A stretch of 64,000 nt of DNA from Vibrio sinus (lineage in GTDB: Bacteria > Pseudomonadota > Gammaproteobacteria > Enterobacterales > Vibrionaceae): contig NZ_JAMKMR010000005.1 in the NCBI RefSeq assembly GCF_023634645.1, positions 215,795 through 279,794 on the forward strand. The letters run 5' to 3'. Numbering within the stretch: the stretch's first letter is position 1; each line of letters starts with the position of its first letter. Of the stretch, positions 34,365 through 43,736 are shown piece after piece. A program made the translations under genes and the position numbers. The notes under the pieces are model-generated. The model saw only the letters and a list, made by a program, of their open reading frames with translations, ran no database searches and was not told where the DNA came from.

Positions 34365-35345
34365 ATGGCCAATTCGAACAGCACAATTTTAACCGAAAGC
34401 GGAACTAACGAATTAGAAATTATAGAGTTTCACCTTAACAAGCAACTCCCTGATGGTGGCAGTAAGATTTGTTATTACGGGATTAATGTCGCGAAAGTAC
34501 GGGAAGTGATTCAAGTACCTGAAACTACCGATTACCCAAATGCTCAGCCTCATATGATAGGTGTGTTTTCTTCTCGCGATATTTTAACTCCACTAGTGGA
34601 CTTGGCAGGTTGGCTTGGTGTGCCAACACCACAAGACATCAACAAAAAATTTGTCATCGTTACCGATTTCAACAAAATGACCAATGGCTTTTTGATTGAT
34701 AGTATCAGCCGTATTCACAGGATTTCATGGAATGACGTTGAATCGCCAAGTCAATTTCTTGAAGCGGGAGAGCAAGATTGCGTGGTAGCGGTGGTTCGTA
34801 AAGATGAAAATCTGATTATGATTCTTGATTTCGAAAAAATCATTGCGGACATCAACCCAGAACTCAGTATGGAGAAATACGACATCAAGGTGGATCGTTC
34901 GGTCGACTTGAATGAAGATATGGTCGATAAGCGCAACAGTAAGACTATCATGGTAGTTGACGACTCTGCGTTTATTCGTAGTTTGATTCAAGATACCTTG
35001 TCTTCGGCTGGCTACAATATCATTGCCTGTAAAGATGGTGGCGAGGCGCACGAAAAATTGATAGAGATACAAAAGGTCTCTGAACAAGAAGATGTGTCGG
35101 TGTTTGATGTGGTGAATGCTGTGGTGACCGATGTGGAAATGCCAAGAATGGACGGTATGCACTTAGTCAAACGTTTACGCGATAATGAGGTCTACATGGA
35201 GTTACCTATAGTGATGTTTTCCTCTTTGATGAGCGAAGACAACCGTATGAAAGCACTGGCTCTAGGCGCGAATGACACAATTACTAAACCTGAAATTGGC
35301 AAAATAGTTTCTATGATGGATAAATTTATTTTTGGTGAGGAGTAG
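34365..35345 (+). CDS. cheV: chemotaxis coupling protein CheV (CheW-receiver fusion)
   Basis: The 326-residue cytoplasmic protein has an N-terminal CheW domain (EIIEFHLN, YGINVAKVREVIQVPETTDYP, MIGVFSSRDILTPLVDLAGWLG, FLIDSISRIHRISW) and a C-terminal receiver (IMVVDDSAFIRSLIQDTL, VVTDVEMPRMDGMHLVKRLR, MFSSLMSEDNR, TKPE). This is the full CheV layout. CheV links chemoreceptors to CheA, and phosphorylation of the receiver modulates adaptation. Vibrios encode several CheV copies. Here it is cotranscribed with the family 3 binding protein. Confidence 0.9.
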   Translation: MANSNSTILTESGTNELEIIEFHLNKQLPDGGSKICYYGINVAKVREVIQVPETTDYPNAQPHMIGVFSSRDILTPLVDLAGWLGVPTPQDINKKFVIVTDFNKMTNGFLIDSISRIHRISWNDVESPSQFLEAGEQDCVVAVVRKDENLIMILDFEKIIADINPELSMEKYDIKVDRSVDLNEDMVDKRNSKTIMVVDDSAFIRSLIQDTLSSAGYNIIACKDGGEAHEKLIEIQKVSEQEDVSVFDVVNAVVTDVEMPRMDGMHLVKRLRDNEVYMELPIVMFSSLMSEDNRMKALALGANDTITKPEIGKIVSMMDKFIFGEE

Positions 35346-35416
35346 ACTAGCCACCAGTTTTTGAATGAGTATACTTAAATCCATGGACCCCAACTGTATT
35401 GAATATCAGGGATTTG

Positions 35417-36091
35417 ATGGAAAATATCATTATAATTTTTGTTCTTCTGGTTGTGTTTTTCATTCTTGCTCAAAAGAAATTGGTCAAGCAAGACACGCTA
35501 CAAGAAAGTTCTTATAAAAAGAAAGGCCCCTTACTTAACTTAAAAGAAGGTGCCTTTTTTAATGCGCTCAAAACGGCAGTGGGTGACAATGGCGTGGTCA
35601 TGGCGAAAGTTAACATGGCCTCCATCGTCGGCCCTGAAGCGAAAAGCAAGAAACAATGGTTTGTGGCAAATAATAGAATTGCTAAAAGCTATTTTGACTA
35701 TGTCGTTTGTGACCCTCGGACGTTGGAAGTAAGGGTTGTCATCGAATTAGACAACGGGTTTGAGCTAAATAAAGGCAAAGTAGAAAGAGAAAAATTGCTC
35801 ATTCACGTCTGTAAATCCGCCAATATTCCTCTTATTGGCACATCCATCAAACATAGTTATCAAGTGAGTCGCTTACGTCGTTTACTCGCCACTCACATTG
35901 ATCTTATTGAAGAAGATGCCGATGTTCGTTTTTGCAAAAAGTGTGGTAGCCCTATGGTTATCAAGGTTGCAACGGTTGGTGAGTTTAAAGGGAGACGCTT
36001 TTTTACCTGCAGTAGGCAACCTCAGTGCTCTTACACAGAAAACTATAACGTCGTGTTTGACAGTGAAGACGATGAGAAAGACTCGATCTAG
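35417..36091 (+). CDS. membrane-anchored DUF2726 protein with topoisomerase-type zinc finger
   Basis: ATG 35417 (MENIIIIFVLLVVFFILAQK) has AGGG five bases upstream and is preferred over a TTG start at 35399. After one N-terminal membrane helix comes a DUF2726 domain (LKEGAFFNALKTAVGDNGVV, then YFDYVVCDPRTLEVRVVIEL), whose D-x-x-x-D and E-L-D residues resemble a restriction-endonuclease-like core. A C-terminal Cys4 zinc ribbon of the topoisomerase I type follows (FCKKCGSPMVIK, FTCSRQPQC). It is thus a nucleic-acid-binding candidate tethered to the membrane. No partner is evident. Function unknown. Confidence 0.75.
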   Translation: MENIIIIFVLLVVFFILAQKKLVKQDTLQESSYKKKGPLLNLKEGAFFNALKTAVGDNGVVMAKVNMASIVGPEAKSKKQWFVANNRIAKSYFDYVVCDPRTLEVRVVIELDNGFELNKGKVEREKLLIHVCKSANIPLIGTSIKHSYQVSRLRRLLATHIDLIEEDADVRFCKKCGSPMVIKVATVGEFKGRRFFTCSRQPQCSYTENYNVVFDSEDDEKDSI

Positions 36092-36268
36092 GCTCAGGTG
36101 TGCTTTGCATAAATTGCATATCAAACCTGATATAGATGTTTGTTTTTACTCGGTGTTGTTGGTGCTCATAATTGGCCGCATAAAGCCTGAATAATTGGAA
36201 ATTCCCGACCTTACAGCCATACTGAATAATGCGAATCGAATCGCGTTTAATGCCTAAGGAAGGATTAG

Positions 36269-38233
36269 ATGGAAAGGTTATTGGCAAAGTCCAACAAAAT
36301 ATTTAATCGGCGAAGCCTATCTAATAAAATTCTCTTTTACATTCTTTTGTGCAGTACTTTTCTCGCTCTAATCATTACAGTGCTGCAACTTCTATGGGAT
36401 TATCGCCATGATGTCAGCCGAATTCGCAACAATATCGACCAAATAGAAGCCAGTTTTCTAGAGCCTATTGCAGCAAGCTATTGGAGCTTGGACGAAGACC
36501 AAATACGTGTCCAAGTCGATGGCATCATGAATTTCCCAAGTATGAAATACGTCATGGTCTCCGAAGGCACCGAGGAGAGTGACGCGCCACTCATTGAACG
36601 TGGGAGTCTAGACGGCGGATTTGACATACAACGAGAGTTCGAACTGGTATTTGAAGGAGAAGTCGTTGGGCGGCTGTTGGTAGCAGCATCCTTGAAAGAA
36701 GTGTATCAACGACTGATGGAAAAGTCAGTTTTGCTTTTAGCGAGCCAAATGATTAAGACATTTATCGTGTCTGTAGCCATATTGTGGATTATTTATATGG
36801 TGCTTATTCGCCACTTAAACAGGATGGTGAATTTTACCTATGCGTTAGACTTCGAAGGTCAGCTGATACCTTTACAACTAAAAGGGCGCTCGCTAGACCC
36901 CAAAAACCCAGATGAGCTGGATATTCTCACCAAAACCATTAACGACATGAGTGAGAAGATTCATGATGAGTTGGAGGAGCGAAAACTAGCCAATCAACGG
37001 CTTAGCCAAGAAAAAGAATTCTCGGAAACAATCATTGAGTCATCCAGTACCATCATTTGTTGTATGGACGAAGACCTTGCCATCAACACTGTTAACAGTG
37101 CTGGCGAAAAGCTCTCTAGTACCATTAGAGAGGATTTGGTTGGAAAAAACTGGCTGGATATATTCACTTTCGATCAAAACTCTAACGCTCTAGCCTCGAA
37201 AATAAAAAGTTCTGCGAGCTTGCAGGAGCATGAAATTCCGATGAATACTACAGAGCATGGTGTCAGCACATTAATCTGGAGTTTTGTGCCATTTTACCAA
37301 CAAGGGCAGCTTCAACAGTACATTGCGTTCGGCTACAACGTAACGCATCTGAAGAAAATTCAATCAGAGCTCAATGCGCTCAATGACAGTTTAGAATCCA
37401 AGGTAGCCGAGCGAACGGAAAGTTTGGAAAAGAGTAATGCGCAACTTGCAGAAGCTTTTGAACAGTTAAAACAAACGCAAAATATCTTAGTGGAGTCTGA
37501 AAAAATGGCCAGTTTGGGTGGCTTAGTCGCAGGGATTGCACACGAGATTAATACACCTTTAGGGATCAGCCTCACTGCTGCTTCATTCTTACGCGATCAG
37601 AGTCGCGACTTTGACCGTATTTTAGAAAGTCGCGAGATAACGGAAAACGACCTGAAAGAGTTTATAGACGGTGTAGGAGAGTCCACGGATTTGCTTATTG
37701 GCAGCTTAAATCGTGCTTCTCAACTTGTTCGTAGCTTTAAACAGGTCGCTGTCGATCAGTCCAGCGAAGCTTGTTATCGTTTCCACGTAGCCGATAATCT
37801 CGAGCAGGTTCTGACTTCACTTAATCACAAATTGAAAAAGGCCAATTGTAACGTAGTCTCTAACTGCGATCCTGAACTAACGATAACCAGTTTCCCCGGC
37901 AGTTTTGCACAAATTTACTCTAATTTGGTGATCAACTCTCTGATACATGGTTTTGAAGATTGGGAAGGTGACAGAAAAATTCTTATCTCAATTGAGCAAA
38001 AAGAGGGAAAACTCTTTATCGATTATAGTGATACAGGGAAAGGCATCAATGCCGAAATTGCAGGTAAGATATTTGATCCCTTTGTGACGACTAAACGTGG
38101 TGAAGGAGGAAGTGGGTTAGGAACGCACGTTATCTATAATCTTGTTGTACAGCTGCTGAAAGGGAGCATTGTTTGTAAGCATGATGTCCCACAAGGAGTA
38201 CAATTTCTAATTGAACTGCCATACAAAGAGTAA
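36269..38233 (+). CDS. sensor histidine kinase A of a tandem paralogous pair
   Basis: The 654-residue protein has membrane helices near 20-42 and 158-180 around a 115-residue periplasmic sensor (YWSLDEDQIRVQVDGIMNFP), a HAMP-like linker, a PAS domain (about 250-365, SSSTIICCMDEDLAINTVNS), a coiled coil, and a kinase with SLGGLVAGIAHEINTPLG (His425), NLVINSLIHGF, DTGKGINAEIAGKIFDPFV and GGSGLGTHVIYNLVVQLLKG. The H-N-T-P-L-G form puts it in the HPK4-like group. AAGGAAGGATTAG precedes the ATG. No response regulator is adjacent. The paralogue follows after 193 bases with the same length and domain order. Confidence 0.88.
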   Translation: MERLLAKSNKIFNRRSLSNKILFYILLCSTFLALIITVLQLLWDYRHDVSRIRNNIDQIEASFLEPIAASYWSLDEDQIRVQVDGIMNFPSMKYVMVSEGTEESDAPLIERGSLDGGFDIQREFELVFEGEVVGRLLVAASLKEVYQRLMEKSVLLLASQMIKTFIVSVAILWIIYMVLIRHLNRMVNFTYALDFEGQLIPLQLKGRSLDPKNPDELDILTKTINDMSEKIHDELEERKLANQRLSQEKEFSETIIESSSTIICCMDEDLAINTVNSAGEKLSSTIREDLVGKNWLDIFTFDQNSNALASKIKSSASLQEHEIPMNTTEHGVSTLIWSFVPFYQQGQLQQYIAFGYNVTHLKKIQSELNALNDSLESKVAERTESLEKSNAQLAEAFEQLKQTQNILVESEKMASLGGLVAGIAHEINTPLGISLTAASFLRDQSRDFDRILESREITENDLKEFIDGVGESTDLLIGSLNRASQLVRSFKQVAVDQSSEACYRFHVADNLEQVLTSLNHKLKKANCNVVSNCDPELTITSFPGSFAQIYSNLVINSLIHGFEDWEGDRKILISIEQKEGKLFIDYSDTGKGINAEIAGKIFDPFVTTKRGEGGSGLGTHVIYNLVVQLLKGSIVCKHDVPQGVQFLIELPYKE

Positions 38234-38426
38234 AGTTACCTCATCTGGTGATATATAGGGTTGAAAATTTTAAGAATTTTAGATCTATATAACTGTGTAA
38301 AATTGGAAAAATTTCAAGCTCCAGCCATACTTTGTTAGGAGCGGGTAATTGATCGTCTATGATGCAGTTAATGGCCGCCTAAATATTTGAAGGAAGAGAT
38401 AATACTCCTGGGCAAAGGTAATATGA

Positions 38427-40391
38427 ATGCTTAAATTGAAGCCGAGTTTCAAGAATGTCGCTGGTCAGAAAAGCCTTTCGTTTAGCCTATTGTCCTATAT
38501 TCTGCTCTGCAGTAGTTTACTCGCTATCATCATTACTGCGATTCAATTACTGTGGGATTATCGTCAAGACGTTAGCCAAATCGAAAATAGCATAGACCAA
38601 ATAGAAATCAGTTTTTTAGAGTCCATCGCCACGAGTTACTGGAATCTCGATCAGGCGCAAGTTGAAGTTCAGCTCGATGGAATCATGCGTTTGCCGAACA
38701 TGCAGTATGTCGTGGTCAAAGAGATTTTAGGTGATGCACTTGTGCCACTGATTGAGCGGGGAGAGCTTAAGAAAAACTACGACATTAGTCGCGAGTTTGA
38801 TTTAGTGTACCAAGGGCAAATGGTTGGAAAGCTCTTCGTTGCTGCAACCTTAGATGAAGTGTATGACAGAATTTTTAATAAGACTCTTCTCATCTTGGTC
38901 ACTCAGGCCATCAAAACCTTTGTTGTTTCTATTGTTATCTTGTGGCTTATCTATGTGTTAGTTATACGCCATATCAACAAACTCGCCAATTACACCAAAA
39001 ATATGGACCTCACTCCAGACGGTACACCACTGCTTCTAGACGGCAGAGTCCATTCTCCTAACTCTTCTGATGAACTCGACATTTTAACCAGCAGTATCAA
39101 TGAAATGCGGGAAAAAATTATTGATGAGTTAGAGGCTAAAAAACAATCTAACGTGCAATTACAGCAAGAAAGGGATTTTTCAACCACTATCATAAAGACA
39201 TCAAGCACTATCATTTGTTGCCTTAACGAAGACTTCACCATTTCGAGTATTAATCCTAGCGGGGAAAAAATCACCGGTTTAGATTCAAATAAGCTGTTAG
39301 GGAGAAATTGGCTGAACTTGTTTGCCAGAGACGATAATAAGCAAGGCATCGTTGACAAAATTCGTAGCAGCGGGAAAATTAAAGACCTCGAAATAGTGAT
39401 GATGAGTCATGCTGGCCATTTATGCACTCTTATCTGGAACTTCATTCCCTTTCTACAAAATGATGAGCTTGAATATTACATAGGTTTTGGTTACGACGTC
39501 ACGGATTTAAAAGAGGTCCAGGCGGAGTTCAAACTGTTGAACGAGCAGTTAGAACAAAAAGTCGCAGAACGCACTGCAAGTTTGGAACAAAGCAACGAGC
39601 AGTTGACCAATGCAGTGACAGAACTAAAACAAACTCAGGATATATTGGTTGAATCGGAAAAGATGGCCAGTTTAGGTGAACTGGTTGCTGGTGTCGCTCA
39701 TGAAGTAAATACCCCACTTGGTGTGTGCGTAACGGCTTCCTCTTTCTTGAAAGAACAAACGGAGATATTTGAAGGCAAATATAAAGAAGAAACTTTGACC
39801 GAAAACGATCTTGTGGATTTTTTGGCGTGTATTAATGATTCATCCGATATTTTGTCCAACAGTTTAAACCGGGCATCTGAGCTGATTAAGAGCTTTAAGC
39901 AAGTGGCGGTGGATCAGTCAAGCGAGGCCAGTTACAACTTCAACATGGCTGAAAACCTAGGCCAAGTGATTGCTTCCTTACATCACAAAATCAAAAAGGC
40001 GAGCTGTGAGGTGATCATTGATTGTGAAAAGAGCCTCAACATTACAAGCTATCCGGGAAGCTTTGTGCAGATTTATTCCAACTTAATTATTAACTCTGTG
40101 ATCCATGGTTTTGATGACTGGGATGGTGAAAAAAAGATTTTTATCTCAATTAAGAAACAAGACGACTACCTTTATATAGACTATAGAGATACCGGAAAGG
40201 GCTTAGATCCAGATATCGCTCACCGAATATTCGATCCTTTCGTGACGTCCAAAAGAGGGCTTGGAGGAAGTGGCTTAGGAACCCATGTTGTCTATAATTT
40301 AGTTGTGCAGCTACTAAAAGGTAAAATTGATTGTAATGCAGAGGTGAATCAAGGAGTCCAATTCAATATCGTGATTCCGTATACTGCCTAG
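38427..40391 (+). CDS. sensor histidine kinase B, paralogue of the preceding gene
   Basis: It has exactly the same length (654 residues) and domain order as its neighbour. Shared blocks include YWNLDQAQVEVQLDGIMRLP in the sensor, SSTIICCLNEDFTISSINPS in the PAS domain, MASLGELVAGVAHEVNTPLG at the H-box and GGSGLGTHVVYNLVVQLLKG. The sensor domains differ more than the kinase domains, so the signals may differ while the target regulator may be shared. ATG 38427 has AAAGG eight bases upstream. The upstream DNA also resembles that of copy A, evidence that the duplication included the promoter. Confidence 0.88.
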   Translation: MLKLKPSFKNVAGQKSLSFSLLSYILLCSSLLAIIITAIQLLWDYRQDVSQIENSIDQIEISFLESIATSYWNLDQAQVEVQLDGIMRLPNMQYVVVKEILGDALVPLIERGELKKNYDISREFDLVYQGQMVGKLFVAATLDEVYDRIFNKTLLILVTQAIKTFVVSIVILWLIYVLVIRHINKLANYTKNMDLTPDGTPLLLDGRVHSPNSSDELDILTSSINEMREKIIDELEAKKQSNVQLQQERDFSTTIIKTSSTIICCLNEDFTISSINPSGEKITGLDSNKLLGRNWLNLFARDDNKQGIVDKIRSSGKIKDLEIVMMSHAGHLCTLIWNFIPFLQNDELEYYIGFGYDVTDLKEVQAEFKLLNEQLEQKVAERTASLEQSNEQLTNAVTELKQTQDILVESEKMASLGELVAGVAHEVNTPLGVCVTASSFLKEQTEIFEGKYKEETLTENDLVDFLACINDSSDILSNSLNRASELIKSFKQVAVDQSSEASYNFNMAENLGQVIASLHHKIKKASCEVIIDCEKSLNITSYPGSFVQIYSNLIINSVIHGFDDWDGEKKIFISIKKQDDYLYIDYRDTGKGLDPDIAHRIFDPFVTSKRGLGGSGLGTHVVYNLVVQLLKGKIDCNAEVNQGVQFNIVIPYTA

Positions 40392-40581
40392 TAGCATTGA
40401 AGCCTTATCTATTTCGTTGAAACTCGCAGCTGGACGTAACTTCGGGACACATTAGTTTTTGTACAAAAAGATCGAAAAAACGTCATTCAGGTGATATGTT
40501 CACCAGTTGGTTCATGAATCAATAAATTATACTTGCACCCACACAAAACAATCGTTAATATCCACCCCGTTCCCAAGGAAT

Positions 40582-40658
40582 GCGTCCGTAGCTCAGTTGG
40601 TTAGAGCACCACCTTGACATGGTGGGGGTCGGTGATTCGAGTTCACTCGGACGCACCA
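40582..40658 (+). tRNA. tRNA-Val (anticodon GAC)
   Basis: 77 bases. Acceptor GCGTCCG pairs with CGGACGC; D arm AGCTCAGTTGGTTAGAGC; anticodon arm CCACC-TTGACAT-GGTGG gives GAC; T loop TTCGAGT; CCA is encoded. A TTATACT -10-like box with GC-rich bases after it lies about 50 bases upstream, typical of stable-RNA promoters. Confidence 0.95.
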
Positions 40659-40695
40659 TTCCTGACTGCATAACAGTCACTAGAACACAAAATTT

Positions 40696-40772
40696 GGGTC
40701 CGTAGCTCAGTTGGTTAGAGTACTACCTTGACATGGTAGGGGTCGGCGATTCGAGTTCGCCCGGACCCACCA
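40696..40772 (+). tRNA. tRNA-Val (anticodon GAC), second copy
   Basis: 77 bases with CCA encoded. Acceptor GGGTCCG/CGGACCC, anticodon arm CTACC-TTGACAT-GGTAG (GAC), T arm GGCGA-TTCGAGT-TCGCC. It differs from the first copy mainly by compensatory stem changes and lies 37 bases behind it, so both come from one transcript. Confidence 0.95.
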
Positions 40773-40777
40773 AATTT

Positions 40778-40810
40778 ACAATAAAGCCCGCTTTACGCGG
40801 GCTTTATTGT
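40778..40810 (+). terminator. terminator of the tRNA-Val pair
   Basis: ACAATAAAGCCCGC pairs perfectly with GCGGGCTTTATTGT around TTTAC. It directly follows the second tRNA. The GC-rich centre and T-rich descending arm are typical. Confidence 0.85.
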
Positions 40811-41205
40811 TTCTGGCGATCGGATATAGAGTTACATAGCCTATCGATCCAATCGAGCGTCAGTTTTTACATCAATCGTTGCTCTGATTCCTGCATCTTA
40901 AAGTTACTACCTGATTCATGTATGCCGCAATCTGAAAGATTACTTTCTTGAGCTTTTAAGTTATACCCGGTTCCTTGGTGTGACGGCAATCGCGGTCGTG
41001 CCTATGTGTACTCTATGGGACAGAGCCTTGCTTAGATCTAACAGCTCAAAATTTTGAACTGTTAGAAAGCAACAATTTGGTGCTGGCTTAACCAGATCTC
41101 AGGCTGGTTAGTTTGGGCTTTCCCACGATATCACTCACTGTCAAAACTGAAATGATAAGAGGAAGCGTTTACGTTAGCCATTAACTTCCTCAAGGGTGTT
41201 GCAAT
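40811..41205. other. 395-base spacer between tRNAs and the peptide transporter
   Basis: No gene seen. It contains a long palindrome (41039-41064), a smaller stem TAACCAG/CTGGTTA near 41088-41109, and a possible weak terminator for the transporter (GAGGAAG/CTTCCTC near 41159-41191, minus strand). No repeat of the tRNA 3' end was noticed, so there is no sign of an attachment site. Confidence 0.4.
41039..41064. repeat. 26-base near-perfect palindrome
   Basis: TAACAG-C-TCAAAA is followed directly by TTTTGA-A-CTGTTA. Only one position in each 13-base arm fails to pair. With no loop it looks more like a protein-binding operator or recombination site than an RNA hairpin. Confidence 0.45.
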
Positions 41206-42696
41206 TTATTTGACAGAGGGCACCTGACTATTGTTGATCAGACGGCGCAGAAGCGGGATCAGGATAGCCAGTACAACAGCCAGGGCGACCGCGCTCCATC
41301 CCAGGTGGCCAAACACAGTGCTGTAGCCGGGGTTGGTCTCAAGGACGGTCTGACCCGCAGTGTGTTGTGGCATTAGCCCTGAGAAGTAGGAGGAGAGTAC
41401 GGAGGCAACCCCTGTCACCATCATCCAGCTTCCCATCATCAAGCCCTGGTAGCGGCTTGGAGCGAGACGACCAATCATAGCGTAGCCGATGGGAGAAATC
41501 AGTAGCTCACCAAAGGACTGCAGTACATAGCTCCAGGCGATCCAGGAGAAGGCTACCATGCCCGTCGGCCCTGCTAGGGAGATCCCCATAGGCAGCAGCA
41601 AAAAGCCTGCACCGATCAGCAACAAGGAGAGAGAGAACTGCAGCGGGATATCGATACACCAGCCGCGCTCACGTAGCTTGTTAAACAGAATCGTCATTAG
41701 CGGGCCACCAATGACGATCACTATGGTATTGATGTTCTGGATCCACTGAGGGGCGATGGTGATGCCCATCACATGGCGGTTAATGTTGTATTCGGCGAAT
41801 AGCTCCAGTCCCATCGGCGCAAGCTGATAGAGGGACCAGAAAAGAAGCGAGCCCAGCGCAAGGATCAGATAGGCCGCCATGCGTTTTTTCTCATCCAGGG
41901 GTTTGTGGCGCACGGTCAGGAAAATTAAAAACAGCAGTACCAGGATCCCCAGGCTAATCACAAAGGAGTTACTGAAATTTGCATGCTGGAGCAAAGAGCG
42001 GATCACCGGAACCAGCCCGATCAAGATCAAGATGGAGATCCCAAAGCGGATACGGAATCCTGCCGATGACTGTTGGAGCAGGGGAGTGTCGGTATCAGCG
42101 ATAACTTTCCAGCGAAGCAGAGCCAGTACTGTGGCGATTACATTACCAATGGCTGCAAACATGAACAGGGCATGGTAGTTCTCACTGAGCTGATAGTAAC
42201 CGGCCACGGCAAATCCGATAAAGAATCCGAGATTCATCCCGGCGTAGTTCCAGATGAAAGCGGTTTCCCGGCGTGGGTCTTCAGGGGTAAAGCGCTGGGT
42301 CAGCATCATATTGATGCAGGTGACGTTCAGGCCGCTACCGGTGAGAAACATCCCCAGTCCCCAATAGAGGTTGGCCACCGTTCCGCTGGCGATCAGGGCA
42401 CAACCGATCCCCTGGAGGATCATCCCAAAGACAAACAGATTTCGGTTACTGAGAAAACGTCCGCCGAGGCATCCTCCAAAGAGATGTAGCCCGTAGTTGA
42501 AAGCGCCGAAGACCCCCATGATCGCGGTGGCCTCTTTGGGGGTGAACCCGAGTTTTTTTGTGGTGTAGAGGACCAGGGTTGAATAAAGAACGGCGAACGC
42601 TAAGGTGGAAAAGATCTGAATAAAGAAAAGCGCTGCCGCGCCTCGAGGTATCCGATCCTGAAGAGGGAGGCGGTTTGCTGTTGAAGCTAAGGACAT
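41206..42696 (-). CDS. POT/PTR-family proton-coupled peptide transporter, GC-rich
   Basis: The 496-residue inner-membrane protein has about 12-14 helices. N-terminal features fit bacterial di/tripeptide transporters of the major facilitator superfamily: IPRGAAALFFIQIFSTLAFA, VLYTTKKLGFTPKEATAIMG, GGCLGGRFL and the F-I-W-N-Y-A-G-M-N-L-G-F helix (equivalent of the FYxxINxG motif). C-terminal SWIAWSYVLQSFGELLISPI is also typical (E-L-x-x-S-P-x-G). Codon third positions are clearly richer in G and C than in flanking genes (runs such as GCGCCGAAGACCCCC), which suggests transfer from a higher-GC gammaproteobacterium. It stands alone with long AT-rich flanks, beside tRNA genes. Confidence 0.85.
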   Translation of the reverse strand: MSLASTANRLPLQDRIPRGAAALFFIQIFSTLAFAVLYSTLVLYTTKKLGFTPKEATAIMGVFGAFNYGLHLFGGCLGGRFLSNRNLFVFGMILQGIGCALIASGTVANLYWGLGMFLTGSGLNVTCINMMLTQRFTPEDPRRETAFIWNYAGMNLGFFIGFAVAGYYQLSENYHALFMFAAIGNVIATVLALLRWKVIADTDTPLLQQSSAGFRIRFGISILILIGLVPVIRSLLQHANFSNSFVISLGILVLLFLIFLTVRHKPLDEKKRMAAYLILALGSLLFWSLYQLAPMGLELFAEYNINRHVMGITIAPQWIQNINTIVIVIGGPLMTILFNKLRERGWCIDIPLQFSLSLLLIGAGFLLLPMGISLAGPTGMVAFSWIAWSYVLQSFGELLISPIGYAMIGRLAPSRYQGLMMGSWMMVTGVASVLSSYFSGLMPQHTAGQTVLETNPGYSTVFGHLGWSAVALAVVLAILIPLLRRLINNSQVPSVK

Positions 42697-43736
42697 AGAA
42701 GTACTACCCGTTTCCTGTAATTAGTCAAATGAAAAGAAAAACTTGTTTGTTTTATATAGTGCTCTCGGATCAGCTTATGAATATAAATTGCAAATGCTAT
42801 CTTGCTGTAAATTATCGGTATAAATTGCCTGAATATCCGAACACAATTTGCTCACTTTGCCCTGCTGGCCAATGGCGAGCATTTATCAATAACAACTCCT
42901 TGAACTAAAATCAATGTTCATTTTTTTGTTTGTCCTATTTTGGTAACGATAATCTAGGTATATAACAGTTAACACTGTATAAGTCTCTTAGAGTTAAAAT
43001 CGATGTAATGGATACTCAATTTTTTTCGATTTTATTATTAACTCAGTTTTGTAATCTATGCTTTCACATATCAATCATTGAACACGTCTGACCATTAATT
43101 AGTCTTTTGATGATGAAAGTGTTATTACGCTATTGATAAACATCAATAATAACTCTGTTTAGTTTCTGCACTAAAAATGAGTTGAATATTAACCATATTT
43201 ATCCTATTTGATATATTTAATACTACTGTTATATAGAAAAAACCGGCATAAATTCAATAGTTTTGGTTAAAAAATTTAACCAATTAAAGTGTTTATTATT
43301 TATCCAGGAAACCAGATTAATTGTAATGTGTGTAAGGGTTAAGGCTCTATATTGACTAAATTATCACTAAAGTCAGGAGGCTGAGATAGCCAACGCTCTC
43401 CTGGCTGGCGCAATGGATAACAGCATGTGAAGGTATTGATTTTTTTTATTTATTATATATCATTGTCGAAAATATATAAGAGCTGATCATTTTTTAATCA
43501 GTCAATAATAAAAACAAAAAAATAATATTAATTAAGCTAGGGAAAATATAACTTTCCGTAATTGAATAATATTTGTCCACATCATTAAATTTGTCAGTAT
43601 TAATGATAGAAGAGACAAGAAAAGATTAGTTGCTAATAGTATTGCCTAAAATTTGGACACTGACCAAATATATCTAATCTACCTGGTCATGTAATCAAAA
43701 ATTAACCAGGTATAATTGTAAACACGGAGAGATATA
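42697..43736. other. 1.04-kb AT-rich upstream region of the T6SS operon
   Basis: No gene is visible. It holds promoters for the transporter (minus) and for the T6SS (plus). Noted signals are TTGGTTAAA-AAA-TTTAACCAA at 43263-43283, a foldable segment with CAGGAG/CTCCTG near 43374-43403, and the half-site cluster at 43661-43716. The PAAR-type and VCA0106-like genes that precede vipA in V. cholerae are absent. Composition suits H-NS silencing, an inference only. Confidence 0.5.
43661..43716 (+). promoter_or_regulatory. half-site cluster and -10-like box before tssB
   Basis: TGACCA (43661-43666), TACCTGGTCA (43680-43689) and ACCAGGTA (43705-43712) form overlapping inverted repeats. The last runs into TATAAT (43711-43716), 20 bases before the tssB ATG. 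No convincing -35 is seen, so an activator may be needed; the arms could equally be a repressor site over the -10. CACGGAGAGATATA is the ribosome site. Confidence 0.45.

Noticed and set aside
40733..40951. 72-codon frame starting inside the second tRNA-Val
   Set aside because: It begins in a structural RNA and runs through its terminator, so it cannot be a gene.
40773..42720. Genomic island integrated at tRNA-Val
   Set aside because: No integrase gene and no repeat of the tRNA 3' end were found. Only the single transporter looks foreign.
43381..43420. TGGCTGGCGCAATGG as a sigma-54 promoter for the T6SS operon
   Set aside because: The GG-N10-GC spacing and the TTGC -12 element are not met, and it is over 300 bases from tssB.
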